Source: Haliotis asinina (lineage: Eukaryota; Mollusca; Gastropoda; Lepetellida; Haliotidae). From it: a stretch of 64,000 nucleotides of DNA. Shown one piece after another: positions 48,671 through 58,796 of this stretch. Below the pieces are notes generated by a model that saw nothing but the letters and a program-made list of their open reading frames with translations, was not told the origin of the DNA and ran no database searches. A program made the position numbers and the translations under genes. The stretch covers positions 24,678,249-24,742,248 of the forward strand of contig NC_090283.1 of assembly GCF_037392515.1 (NCBI RefSeq). Reading direction: 5' to 3'. Within the stretch, counting starts at the first letter, position 1; each line of letters opens with the position of its first letter.

Positions 48671-48737
48671 TGTGTTGAACACTTCGTTGGGTTGTAGAAT
48701 CGGATGATGTAGAGTCAATGATGTCTTTCCTGATTGG

Positions 48738-48833
48738 TCAGTGGCCGTCTGAGATGTTGCTACCAGTGGAGCTGCAGCTTGTATAGCGGTCACGGAAACT
48801 CCGCCGTCTTTCGTTGTAAAAATTCGTAGAGGA
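48738..48833 (-). CDS. FYVE gene, last coding exon
   Basis: Acceptor CTTTTTAG, then 31 codons and TGA at 48738-48740. Encodes an arginine-rich then serine-rich C-terminus (NERRRSFRDRYTSCSSTGSN, then ISDGH). The bases downstream are made of inverted repeat copies (see 48476-48670). The minus-strand frame that stays open across this region is a different one and is not used. Confidence 0.78.
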   Translation of the reverse strand, partial: SSTNFYNERRRSFRDRYTSCSSTGSNISDGH

Positions 48834-49263
48834 CTAAAAAGAAAATAGCCTGGATATAAATTCCTTTATAATATTTCCCAAACCATGCAATCATTGAAGA
48901 GTATGTAATCGTTTTTCAATCACTGTTAATTGAATTGGAAACGTCAGCGAACCCCGTCATTTCGGCGGGCTGTCGTGCCACATCGTGGTATAGATACCGT
49001 AATTCGCCTAATAACGGCCGGTTCTCTCATAGGTGCCAGGCATCTAATGAGTGCCAGGTGTTTATTAGAGGAAATACGGCACCCATCAAACTTGCGTAAA
49101 TAGACTACGCCATTCACTATTTCGAATTCCACCGGTCTACAACTATTGCTACTACTACTATCACTGGAGTGAACAAGTGAGTTAATATTTAACTTGATAT
49201 CGGCAATATTTCAGCCATATCAAGACGAGTACTATCATTGGATAGGATCTTGTGACTGAGTAT

Positions 49264-49375
49264 GTTTTAATTCAGGGTTTAGCAATACTCCAGCAATATC
49301 ACGGCGGGGTAGACCAGAAATGGGTCGTCGTCGGTGTGATGAGCTGGCTTTAACCACTTGGCTAACACGTCGCCC
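49264..49375 (-). mobile_element. SINE-1 copy, degenerate, in FYVE intron or 3' region
   Basis: TTTAGCAATACTCCAGCAAT, ATCACGGCGGGGTAGACCAG, TTTAACCACTTGGCTAAC. Sits between exons 49579 and 48833. Confidence 0.78.
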
Positions 49376-49578
49376 TTAGAATTTGGAACTCAAAACCCCG
49401 CTTATTTGGCAGTCGTTTTGTCTGACAAGACGTTTATAGCTCTCGACTGTGGTAGATGTTAACATAACATGACCGTCACGTGCGCGGTCGCCATACAGAT
49501 ACCAGCTTGAAAATGGGGTTATCGGGGTTTATAGCTAAACGTTCCAAGATGATAATGGGGAGATAACTCTGTGCCTAC

Positions 49579-49698
49579 CGTGATGATTTTCTTCTGAATG
49601 CTGGCTTGTGTACTGGTGACTGGCTTCAGACAACGCACTTCTTCGTATCTTTTATAATATCTGTCAAAAAGCTTTTGGATAACTCGCTCCTCCACCAA
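49579..49698 (-). CDS. FYVE gene exon: charged C-terminal helix
   Basis: Acceptor ATTTTCAG and donor ACG|GTAGGC, 40 codons, phase 0 at both ends. Encodes a basic and acidic helix-like segment, LVEERVIQKLFDRYYKRYEE, then a threonine/serine-rich stretch. Another exon that could be skipped in frame. Confidence 0.8.
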
Positions 49699-49807
49699 CT
49701 GAAAATATTTTTAAAATGTTGTTTACAAATCTTGCAGTGGCAAACAGACTGATAACATGTTGAAGCAAATAGGTTATGAAACATTTCAAACGCGTTTCTA
49801 CGACTGA

Positions 49808-49974
49808 AAGTGAGTGAGTTTAGTTTTACGCCTCACTTGGCAACATTCCAGCAATATCGCTTCAGGGGACACAAGAAACTGGCTTCACACATTGCACTCA
49901 TGTGGGAAATAGAACCCGGACCTTTGGCGTGACGAGCGAACGCTTTAATCACTATAGGCTACCCCACCGCCCCA
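49808..49974 (-). mobile_element. SINE-1, near full length
   Basis: AGTGAGTGAGTTTAGTTTTA, GGCAACATTCCAGCAATATC, GGCTTCACACATTGCAC, GACGAGCGAACGCTTTAATC, ending ACCCCACCGCCCC. Confidence 0.92.
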
Positions 49975-50056
49975 ATGACTGAAATTAGCTACACAATAGA
50001 TTACTATGGTCAAGCTAGTGTCTAGAATATAGACTTAGGCGACATCCATCACTTTG

Positions 50057-50287
50057 AATGGTTTGGTTGGTTGGTTTGTCGTTTAACGCCGCACTCTGCT
50101 ATTTCGCAGCAAAGTGACGGCAGTCTGTACATTACCGAACCACGACCGGACAGTCTACTGATTAACAACACGAGCTGGGCTACGAAGGAATGTGTGAACC
50201 AAGTCAGCGAGCCTGACCATCTGATTCCGTTTGTCGTCTCTTAGAACAAGCATGGGTTGCTGAAGACCAGTTCTAACAAAGATCTGA
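50057..50287 (-). mobile_element. SINE-2, variant with GTTGGTTTG end
   Basis: The left end is TGGTTGGTTGGTTTGTCGTT instead of the GTGAGTGAG type, then GACGGCAGTCTGTACATTAC, CCAAGTCAGCGAGCCTGACC, AAGCATGGGTTGCTGAAGAC. A second tail subtype shared with 54100-54222 and 60178-60404. Confidence 0.82.
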
Positions 50288-50363
50288 TTTCCCACAGTAG
50301 AGAAATGTGGCACCGGAAATGGTTGCGTTTACTAAAACTCGCTCACTGTGGGACACTTATGAA

Positions 50364-50526
50364 AGGGGTGGTGGGGTAGCGTAGTGATTTAAGTGTTCGC
50401 TCGTCACTCCAAAGGCCCGGGTTCGATTCCCCATATGGGTACCATAAGTGAAGCCCATTTCTGATGTCCACCGCCGCGATATTGCTGGAATATTGCAAAA
50501 AGGCAGCGTAAATCTAAACTCACACT
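50364..50526 (+). mobile_element. SINE-1, full length
   Basis: GGGGTGGTGGGGTAGCGTAG (A box), CCCGGGTTCGATTCCCCATA (B box), GCGATATTGCTGGAATATTG, TCTAAACTCACAC. In the FYVE intron, antisense to the gene. Confidence 0.92.
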
Positions 50527-50894
50527 TATGAGTCAGTTGGCTTGATTAGAAATCATGTTTAAGAAGTGAATCAGACACACGAGATTTTCTTAGTCGCTTG
50601 CTGACTTTCGCCTACAATAATCACTAAAAAGATTCATAACTTTACACAATAGAGAGAAGAGGGAAAATCGAATACACATTCATAGATTCCCGGTGTGTCA
50701 AAGGGTCGCAACTCTTCACAGTAAATTGTGATGTCCAAGACGGCTATGCCACGCATTCGTTCCAGGCTGTAGACCTTCGAAGCTCTTTTAGCGTTAAGAT
50801 CGTCGTAAGTTAATGTTAATGTATGACATTTGCGGTTATCTTATTGTTGAGAGAACTTCGAAAATCAAGGCCCTGGTCATCAATGTGGTCATAC

Positions 50895-50966
50895 CTTTGC
50901 GTCACACAAGGAGAGAATGACATCCTCAGACATTAACCGCGGAACGTCCTCACCACGATTGGAAAG
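50895..50966 (-). CDS. FYVE gene exon: small 24-codon exon
   Basis: Acceptor GCTGCAG and donor AAG|GTATGA, phase 0 at both ends. Encodes LSNRGEDVPRLMSEDVILSL, then CDAK. Its length is a multiple of three, so it could be skipped without a frameshift. No domain recognised. Confidence 0.72.
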
Positions 50967-50984
50967 CTGCAGCAGCAGAAATGC

Positions 50985-51640
50985 ACTTCGTCAAGAATGT
51001 CCAGAGTCATCTCATCAATCATGTCAATATACACTTGTGGAGTTGTTTCAAAGGCATTTAGAAGTTGGAGGAATCAAACTAAAAGTGCTTGTATAAATTA
51101 CACTTGTGGAGCACATCAACAACCACTTCGTCAAGCATGTCCAGAATCATCGCACCACTCATGTCAATATACACTTGTGGAGCACACCAGCATTACTTCG
51201 TCAAGCATGTCCACAAACACTTTGTCAAACATGTCGAGATTCACACCATCAAGCATGTCAATACACACACCCCTTCAAGCATATCCACAATCACCTTGTC
51301 AAGTATGTCAATAGTCCGTTCGTAAACCATGTCCACATTCAATTCGCAAGACATGTGCATATCCACCCTGCCATACGCATGTCCACGATCACATCATCAA
51401 GCATGTCAATGCACCTCGTTAATCATGTGCACAATCACATTGTCAAGCATGTGAATATTCACTTTGACATGTGTTTCTACATTCATTTTTCCGAGCATTC
51501 CCACGATCACCCCATCAAGCATGGCCATATTCACATTATAGACATTCATCACGTCATCTGGCAAATCTGTTTTTACCAGATCAAGCATGCCAGTTCAGCA
51601 CCAGTAGCATTTACTCACATCATCAAGCATGTCCATCGAG
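50985..51640. repeat. 24-bp minisatellite (CATGTCCACAATCACATC)
   Basis: About 25 imperfect units of 24 bases around CATGTCCACAATCACATC plus GTCAAG. As 24 is a multiple of three, all frames stay open and give histidine-rich eight-residue repeats (HVHNHIVK). It begins about 20 bases upstream of the acceptor of exon 50895-50966. Confidence 0.9.
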
Positions 51641-51899
51641 GATGATTGACGTAGCGTCCCCACGTGACCATTTGTTGTCGACTCCTGTAAACACAAAGAT
51701 GGATACGCATGTATGTGATGTGACAATGCAGAACACAAAGTGCTGTCCCATGTCTACCGGGACGTAAATAAACAAATGTGTCAACAACACGACCCGCCTC
51801 CGTAACGGAAACCACGACGACACTCAGTCTTGTTCATTGTCATGTGAACCTCCCACTCACTCTCAAGTTCAAAACATTTCCCCAGCTTTACAAATATTT

Positions 51900-52008
51900 G
51901 TTTGTTGCTGCTGCACTCAGCAGTCTTCTGTAAACTAGTGATTGATATTACGAGCATCGATCTACACAATCTGGATACGATGACATGCATTAACCATGGC
52001 ACTCTATC
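51900..52008 (-). mobile_element. SINE-2 fragment
   Basis: GCTGCACTCAGCAGTC, CTGTAAACTAGTGATTGATA, GAGCATCGATCTACACAATC, CGATGACATGCATTAACC. Confidence 0.65.
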
Positions 52009-52087
52009 CCAATTGTGATAATCGACGTCCATCAATCGCTGGATTTTCTGGCCTAGGCTCGATTATTTACACATGGCAGTCATATAG
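52009..52087 (+). mobile_element. SINE-2 fragment, head to head with its neighbour
   Basis: ATCCCAATTGTGATAATCGA, TCGATTATTTACACATGGCA, GTCATATAG; opposite orientation to 51900-52008. Confidence 0.65.
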
Positions 52088-52260
52088 GTGGTACACAGAC
52101 AAGTGCGGTGATAAACAAGATTCAACACAACCATGCGCCTTTATCTTGTTTACGTAAACTGAGTCTCAACTACATATTTTAGTCTGTGGATTTGAAAGAA
52201 ATAAATGTATGCATTACTACAGCCACAGAAAACAGTCCCACGTCCTCACATATTCAAGAG

Positions 52261-52400
52261 ACCTGACCCGTGAAGATCCGGGTTAAAACTGATCTTCAGT
52301 GACCCATGCTTGTCGCATGAGGGGTTCTCGGTCAGACCCGATGACTTGGTGGCCACATGTCATGTATCGAATTAAGTAAGTCGATGCTCATACAATTGGG
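52261..52400 (+). mobile_element. SINE-2 head, interrupted by a SINE-1
   Basis: CCCGTGAAGATCCGGGTTAA, CTGATCTTCAGTGACCCATG, CTTGGTGGCCACATGTCATG, CGATGCTCATACAATTGGG, broken at 52400. Confidence 0.85.
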
Positions 52401-52593
52401 GGTGGGGTGGGGTGGGGTGGGGTGGGGTGGCGGTGGGGTAGCCTAGTGGTTAAAGCGTTCGCCCGTCACGCCGAAGACCCGGGTTCGATTCCCCACATGG
52501 GTACATTGTGTGAAGCCCATTTTCTGGTGTCCCCCGCCGTGATATTGCTGGAATACTGCTAAAAAGCGGCGTAAAACTACACTCACTCACTCA
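52401..52593 (+). mobile_element. SINE-1, full length, young insertion
   Basis: Begins with a GGGGT run, then GGTGGGGTAGCCTAGTGGTT (A box), CCCGGGTTCGATTCCCCACA (B box), GCCGTGATATTGCTGGAATA, and a CACTCACTCACT tail. Flanked by identical CTCATACAATTGGG at 52387-52400 and 52594-52607. It matches the consensus very closely, so insertion was recent. Antisense within the FYVE intron, about 45 bases from the exon donor at 52648. Confidence 0.95.
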
Positions 52594-52648
52594 CTCATAC
52601 AATTGGGATGTCTGCTCCAAGACTCACTCACTAATTCAAATGACTTAC

Positions 52649-52813
52649 TCGCTCAAGGATGGCCACAATCTGCCTCTTGATGTCAATCATCTCATGGTGT
52701 TTGTTCTGCAGCTCAATGTTGAAGTGGAAGACACGCAGCTCGCGCCCAACGTGCTTCAAGCACTCACAACACACGCGGTAGTTACGCCATATCTCCGCCA
52801 TGTTTGATACGTC
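52649..52813 (-). CDS. FYVE gene exon: end of finger 2 and helix
   Basis: Acceptor TTCCTCAG and donor CGA|GTAAGT, phase 0 at both ends, 55 codons. NYRVCCEC (C268/C271) supplies the last zinc pair of finger 2. Then follow LRVFHFNIELQ and a charged heptad-like segment (EMIDIKRQIVAILER) that could form a short coiled coil. Confidence 0.87.
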
Positions 52814-52909
52814 CTGAGGAAGATGAAGCCATGATATTACTGAAACAATTCGACTCTTTGATCGAGGCTTGATTGAAATGTAACTACATGTATCGGAAAC
52901 TCCCAGGAA

Positions 52910-53655
52910 CTTGTGTCGCTTAGAAACGGCGTTCGAAAGCCATATAGGTGTTTAGACCCTACCCTAGTACTACATGAAAGGAAAGGGATATAACGAAGAA
53001 ACCACTCCCTCCTCGATCAAAGTTACATGTCATCATGTAAAACGGATCGACGGCCAGATGATTTCCCTACAAAATGACCTATAAATGGTCAGAATCTGAT
53101 CATTATTTCAAACGTTGTACCCCACGAATCATCGAAAACAGGTACCTCCGCAATTTCACGCCAAAATCATGGATCACCCAAAACGGCGAAAACTCACCTT
53201 TTGAATTCGTTTATTAATTACAGTCACGTTGACAGCACCAGCGCTGGGATGGATTCGATCAGCTGCGGCATTCCGCTGGTCGGAAAACTTATTGCAACAT
53301 CTACATGTCATTTTCTTGACAGTAAGCAGCCATTTTCACCCAAATCGCTGGCAGTCCTACTCACTTGTCGGCCGTAAGTGACCTTGACATTCAAGTGAAC
53401 TGAGCAGATCCGCACAAATAGTCGCGGGCCATCCGATTGTTTGGAAATAAGATATACAGTGGGAATGGCCAATCGGATGGCCCGAGTTCCGTTGGGCTCG
53501 ATGGGGTATATTTTTAAAAATATTTTAGGCGGTGACATGTAACTTTGATCGAGGAGGGATTGGTTTCTTCGTTACACTTTCATATATACTAGGGTAAGGT
53601 CTATATACCTATATATGTATTATGTCTTTCAAACGCCGTTTCTAAGCGATACAAG
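52910..53655. mobile_element. Inverted-repeat element, about 125-bp arms
   Basis: The left arm begins CTTGTGTCGCTTAGAAACGG and the complement of the right arm begins CTTGTATCGCTTAGAAACGG. Both run through ACCCTA, GAAGAAACCA.TCCCTCC, and TCGATCAAAGTTACATGTCA. The interior holds a perfect GGGCCATCCGATTG hairpin (53427-53484). No transposase frame. Intronic in the FYVE gene. Confidence 0.88.
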
Positions 53656-54099
53656 ACCCTGTGTCAGGAACTGAGGCCTCCAATACCTTAATCCACATTT
53701 AACAACTTATGAGACGAAGATCTCAACATACTGAACAGCAAAAAGAAACGCAAGTAACCACCCGTGTTTATGTCTCTATTTAAAAAAAGTTGACAAAAAG
53801 TTGCGTTTCTTTTGCTCTTCGGTATATGGACTGGACCAGTTTATCAAGTTTCTTTTGTTTTTTTATTCATGTGGGTAATCAGTAAAAGGGAGCAAATGCT
53901 GGACCATCATTGGACGATATCAGATTACAAGTATGTGCCTTGAGAGCATGTTCAACGTGTCGAGCAAATTTGCCTAGTTCGATTTGCACAATCGGGACAG
54001 AAACTCCGATTACCATGTTTTTTTGTTGCCTTCTTCAACTTTTCATCAATTAACAACAAGTTTCATTCAGATATAAGATATCCTCCTAGCTCTTTTTCA

Positions 54100-54222
54100 T
54101 GGTATCCCAACTGCGTAGACTGATGCTCATTCTGTTGATCACCGGACTGTCTGATCCAGACTCCATTACTTACAAACTGCCGTCATAAAGCTGTAATATT
54201 GCCGAGTGAGGCGTTACACAAC
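54100..54222 (+). mobile_element. SINE-2 3' part with ACAA tail
   Basis: GGTATCCCAACTGCGTAGAC, GTTGATCACCGGACTGTCTG, AAGCTGTAATATTGCCGAG, then GCGTTACACAACAAACAAAC. Confidence 0.85.
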
Positions 54223-54350
54223 AAACAAACAAATACACTCGTCCTAAAAGCCGTTTCAAAGAGGAAGGTAATGATGCGTTGACCTTGACCTCCGGCGACG
54301 GTGAGATATCAAACCTATCACTTGTATATAATGGGAAAGGGGAGTCTTAC

Positions 54351-54554
54351 GGTTCCAGGCTGAATGACGTCCATGTCAGGCCTAGCCCGTCCCTTGTCAC
54401 TCTGATGCACAGTACCCCGTGGGTAGAAGACCACTAGGTCCTTACAGGAACACGTCTTGCAGAAGATCTCGTCACACACCACGCACTGCTTCCGGTCACT
54501 GGGTACGAACAGGTCCTTCTCACAATGGCTGCAGAACGTCTTTCTCTTGGCAAT
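54351..54554 (-). CDS. FYVE gene exon: divergent FYVE finger 2, first part
   Basis: Acceptor TTTCAAG, 68 codons, donor ACC|GTAAGA. Zinc pairs CSHC (C193/C196), CVVC (C209/C212) and FCKTC (C217/C220) repeat the spacing of finger 1. The basic motif is reduced to DRKQC and no WxxD precedes it, so this copy probably binds phosphoinositide poorly or serves another role. A 47-residue loop between the third and fourth pairs is longer than usual. Confidence 0.87.
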
Positions 54555-54755
54555 CTTGAAATGAAATTATGAACCGACATTCAAAACTTCAAGATTAGAG
54601 TCTATTCAAATTAGTACTGAGGTACTGTCGGAAATAGAAAAAAGTCTTTTTTCACATTTATATCTACTATTTATGTGTAATAGTTGATGAGTAAGTGTGA
54701 AATATCTGTTAAAATAAATTTGGCCTAACTACGTATTAATCAGCGACAGATACGG

Positions 54756-55123
<368 letters not shown>

Positions 55124-56440
55124 GTAATCTATATCACAAAATTAGTTACAGCTTATGTCATCGTGATCAGCGGCTGTAACTAATTACTGTGGAAACAGGT
55201 GTGTATACTATGCAGAATGTGTCATCTACGGAATCATCACGTTACACCATCAACAACGGCTCTGCCTGACTAGAATATTCACAGTTCATATTTACATATC
55301 TCCAATGCACATTTCCCCGTGTCCCGTTTCTCAGAGGAACATGTGTAAGGCTGTAGAGATTACCAAGGGGTGATATGTTGAAACCGTTCTTAACTTCCAG
55401 AAATAAATCATACTTCTCGTTATTTACATAAATAATAAATATCAGGTTATTAGTGTTATTTAATTGTCATTTTCTAATTTTATCTACGATTGAATGGGTG
55501 AGTAACATTCACCTCGTACAGAGCAGTGTTATATCACCTCGCGGGGAAGGACAGAATTCAGAAATGCGCCATGTTTACACGGCCTAGATGCTGTCATACA
55601 GTGAAAAATCGCCCCGTTGTAATAAGATGTGAAACCACAATCGTAGGTTCCTGGGGCGCCAAAGGGAAGCAACTCCGCTATGTGAATTGGTCGCTGTGGA
55701 CGATTGGGTAAGATGTAGGGCTACAGAGTATGATCATGTGTCTTTTACTTGAAAAAAGACGCAACGAATGGCAAACATGGCCCACAATGAAAAATTTCAG
55801 AGTGCAAAGTAACCAGTAAAATCGAATTATTCAAACTAAATCGAACAATCTGATATTTAGGATAACTTTTTTTTCAGGAGAAATCAAAGAATTCTTGTTA
55901 AACTTGGTATGATACTTATTGCAATAGTTTCTACAAGGTAATCTGTGGATGGACGTTTTTATTAACACGGCGAAATTGGACAAAACTTTACCAATATTTT
56001 ATAACGGTATGTGTTATTGAAAACTGGAAATTTACAGACCAACTGACCACGTTCCTAAATGTTAAACCAGTCACGGGTCACAATGATAACGAGTGTCAGA
56101 CTTAATCCGTGACCAGTAAGCGTAAGCTAACAGAACCAAGGTGCAATGCATGTATCTGTCTCTACGGCTGTTTGTAGTTCACGCTGGTCAAATCACGCGC
56201 GTGCCACGTATACTCTCGTGGCATACTCAAGACTGGCCATCGATGCCTTGGTTCATCCAAATGACACCATCGTCTAAATCCATGCCACTCTCCTCCAAAC
56301 CTACATTGTAATGCTGACGCCGTCGGTTCTAAATGTATTCCCGTGCTTCAAATACTCAATACCACCCGGAAATTGGCCAACACATGATGCTTATCTCCTA
56401 ACTCATTCATTCATCCATTTATTCATTTATTAATTCTTAC
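55124..56440. other. FYVE intron without recognised features
   Basis: Unique sequence between exons 56441-56540 and 54351-54554. Confidence 0.5.
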
Positions 56441-56540
56441 CTTTACAGCGTTCTTTAGCTTTGTCTTCATCTGTGTGCTCTTGGATATGTCCACGAGAAA
56501 CATATCGGAAATTGGCAGACAGACTTTTGGTATCTCACAT
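56441..56540 (-). CDS. FYVE gene exon: interdomain linker
   Basis: Acceptor CGTTCCAG; the first base completes the codon split after 57172 (TT|A, Leu). Encodes CEIPKVCLPISDMFLVDISK followed by a lysine-rich stretch, then donor AAG|GTAAGA in phase 0. No domain is recognised; it joins the two zinc fingers. Confidence 0.8.
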
Positions 56541-57033
56541 CTGGAACGAGTCCACGTCATTTTTTTCAGATACAAACGCTATCAAAGATGATAATTTGAA
56601 TGATTACTGGCTAACAACTTTCTAATCCCAGGAAATCTGAGTGGTATACTTGGCGGGAAGTCGAGAATATAAAACCCGGATGCACACTGATCCACTGACT
56701 GGCTTGTAATATTGCAGTGTCTCTTGCAAAGATTGCTATGAGACCTGTACGCGGACTTCTGTAGTATTTGTATGTATTAGCCAAGCGAAGCCACGTTGTT
56801 TCATAATGTAGATGTTTTATGTGGATGAGTGGGTGAGTGGGTAAGGGTTTTACGCTTTGCATCAATGTTTCACCTGTGCATGTGCCGGATTTAGACACAA
56901 TGATCTGGAAATGACTACCAGGAACTCATCCCATTAATCAAATCCCTGAAAAGCCAAGATCCAGCGCATTAGGCGTTGGCTTTCGCTCTTCATTGTATGT
57001 TCGGACGTGTACTAGACAGAATACACTGGAGTA

Positions 57034-57110
57034 CGTCATTCGTAACTACTCGCCTCCTTCCGTGACCTACAAGAAAACGAGACGCCATCTGGCTTGCCGA
57101 ATTCGTAGAT
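57034..57110. repeat. Second copy of the palindromic ATTCGTAACTACTCG repeat
   Basis: Contains CATTCGTAACTACTCGCC followed by a spacer and an inverted ATTCGTAGATACGAATG. It lies about 60 bases downstream of the donor of exon 57172-57311, in the intron. Confidence 0.6.
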
Positions 57111-57171
57111 ACGAATGATGAGTACGTGAGTGAGTGGGTTGAGTGAGTGAGTGACGAAAAAGCGGTCTTAC

Positions 57172-57311
57172 AAAAGTTTCAGTTCTGGTTCCTTTCCCTC
57201 AGGGAATTTTCTAGAATGAGCAGCCGACCTCATGTTGAAGAAATCCTGTGTCCAGGACTTCATGCACCCCAGGGCCAAGTCTTCCCCTTCCTTATAGCAC
57301 GGGAGACATAC
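57172..57311 (-). CDS. FYVE gene exon: end of FYVE finger 1 and linker
   Basis: Acceptor TTCCCAG and donor TT|GTAAGA. Begins with VCLPCY, the last zinc pair (C107, C110) and the RVC..C signature that closes a FYVE domain. A linker with an aromatic stretch (SWTQDFFNMR) and a charged PEGKEPELKL end follows. Confidence 0.88.
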
Positions 57312-57446
57312 CTGGGAATAAAAAGCAATTTTCCATTTTCTGTTCTTTTGGTTAATTTATGCATTTCTTTCTGGTGCATATTACAAATAAATATATATTG
57401 ACTATATAATTTTAAAAAATTAAAGTCAACTAAACAAGGGGTAAAA

Positions 57447-57533
57447 AATGTGTGATGCCCTTTTCTGCTGTACCCCGCCATGACATTGCTGTAATATTGC
57501 TAAAAGCTGCGTAAAACTAAACTCACTCACTCA
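57447..57533 (+). mobile_element. SINE-1, 5' truncated
   Basis: TGTGTGATGCCCTTTTCTGC, CCATGACATTGCTGTAATAT, AACTAAACTCACTCACTCAG. In the FYVE intron. Confidence 0.9.
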
Positions 57534-57628
57534 GACGCACAGGTAATATGTTTTTCTTTTAATAAGACGTTTAATGCTTCCCTTAGGTACCGCCATTGTT
57601 GTGAAAACAAGGAGGCCACCCCACTTAC

Positions 57629-57719
57629 CCGATATAGTTCTCCGTCAGGATTCGGAGAGGCGTCGTCGGACAAACGTCGTTGGTAACGACTGCAGTGCGG
57701 GCAAAATATCTTACCACAC
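57629..57719 (-). CDS. FYVE gene exon: core of FYVE finger 1
   Basis: Acceptor GTACCAG and donor CGG|GTAAGT. The split codon AT|G restores HCRMCGKIFCPHCSRYQ, giving zinc pairs C73/C76 and C81/C84. This CG.IFC..CS pattern is the most diagnostic part of a FYVE domain. It ends in ELYR, which runs into RVC of the next exon. Confidence 0.9.
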
Positions 57720-58093
57720 CTGGTACAATGACAAAAAAAGCAATAAAGATTATCTTTTATTTTCCATGACATGAGAATACAAAGGACACTGGGGGATTGC
57801 TGTAACTGTTGTCAAGCGAGAAAAGTGTCACAGTAAATAAACAGGAATTAGTTTTATTGACATGTCAGTCATTTAGTGTGTCATGACCAGAGTTACCTGC
57901 TAAAAAAGTCAGCTTATCAATGACTTTGAAACTTTTCCTCGGTCCTCTCAAAAAGGAACTTGCAGAGATTGACGAGTGTAAAACTGCACCCTTGTTGGAA
58001 AAAGATCGTCACTGTCTAATTCGCCATCCTTTGCGAAAAGGCATTTTATTTCGGTCCATGGGTTGCCGGGTTAGACAGGTACTGTGTACAAAC

Positions 58094-58252
58094 ATGAAGA
58101 TCGGGTTTTCAGCAATACATGCTTGTCGTAAGAGGCGAATGACGGATGACTCCCTGACACGGTTCACCTATGTTGATCATGGGATTGTCTGGTCCAGACT
58201 CGTTTTATTAACGCCCGCCGCAACACTGAGCTGAAACATTGCTGAGCGCGGC
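58094..58252 (+). mobile_element. SINE-2 copy, shortened
   Basis: GAAGATCGGGTTTTCAGCAA, TGCTTGTCGTAAGAGGCGAA, GGATTGTCTGGTCCAGACTC, ACATTGCTGAGCGCGG. Confidence 0.8.
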
Positions 58253-58467
58253 CTTCAGCAACCCACATGCAAACACAGCCTATAAAAGATCATCGATCAT
58301 ATTTCCATCGTGTTCGAGACAACCGGTATTTCGACGACACATGGTATCCACTATCACTTCTATCCAAACATTTAATTAATTTAATCTTTTTCATTTAGCG
58401 ACAAGACACGTGCTAAATCGAATTTTTTAGGGTCATGGCTATGATTCGAGACAAACAGAATACGTAC

Positions 58468-58567
58468 ATTCGACAATGCTTTTGTCGAAACACCAGGTGA
58501 ATTTGTTTGTTGCAGCCATTGCACTTCTGACCCAACCGACGTTTGTCCCAGTGGTCACGCGATATTT
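58468..58567 (-). CDS. FYVE gene exon: first half of FYVE finger 1
   Basis: Acceptor TTTCAG and donor AT|GTACGT. Encodes ISRDHWDKRRL, the first zinc pair CNGC (C57, C60 in the assembled partial protein), and HLVFRQKHCR, the counterpart of the basic RRHHCR phosphoinositide-binding motif. The usual WxxD is present only as W-D, and the basic motif is degenerate (RQKHCR), so binding may be altered. Confidence 0.87.
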
Positions 58568-58626
58568 CTGAAAGGTGAACAGTATATTATGGTATAACAC
58601 ACAGTTACTGCAGCATACACGAGATT

Positions 58627-58796
58627 AGTGAGTTAGTGAGTGAGTATGGTTTTATGCCGCGTATAGCAATATTCTAGATAAATCCAGGCTGGGGACACCA
58701 CAAATGGGCTTACACATTGTGTACATGTGGGGAATCGAACGTGGGTCTTCAGTGTGACGACTGAACGTCTTAACCATTAGGCTACCCCACCGTCCA
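58627..58796 (-). mobile_element. SINE-1, near full length
   Basis: GTGAGTTAGTGAGTGAGTAT, AGCAATATTCTAGATAAATC, GGGGAATCGAACGTGGGTC, TTAGGCTACCCCACCGTCC. About 60 bases upstream of exon 58468-58567. Confidence 0.9.

Larger units (their letters stand above)
6011..48737. other. Long stretch without recognised coding exons
   Basis: Between the NCK start exon and the FYVE stop there is no frame with recognisable domains and splice sites. The region is about 43 kb of unique AT-rich sequence mixed with the repeats listed separately. Because NCK has a spliced 5' leader, part of this is probably its first intron and promoter. Confidence 0.6.

Noticed and set aside
51106..51645. 179-codon plus-strand open frame, histidine-rich repeats
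   Set aside because: It is the translation of a 24-bp minisatellite; neighbouring frames are equally open and no other coding evidence exists.
52440..52510. Possible tRNA gene (A and B boxes)
   Set aside because: The tRNA-like part belongs to a SINE with target duplications and does not close an acceptor stem.
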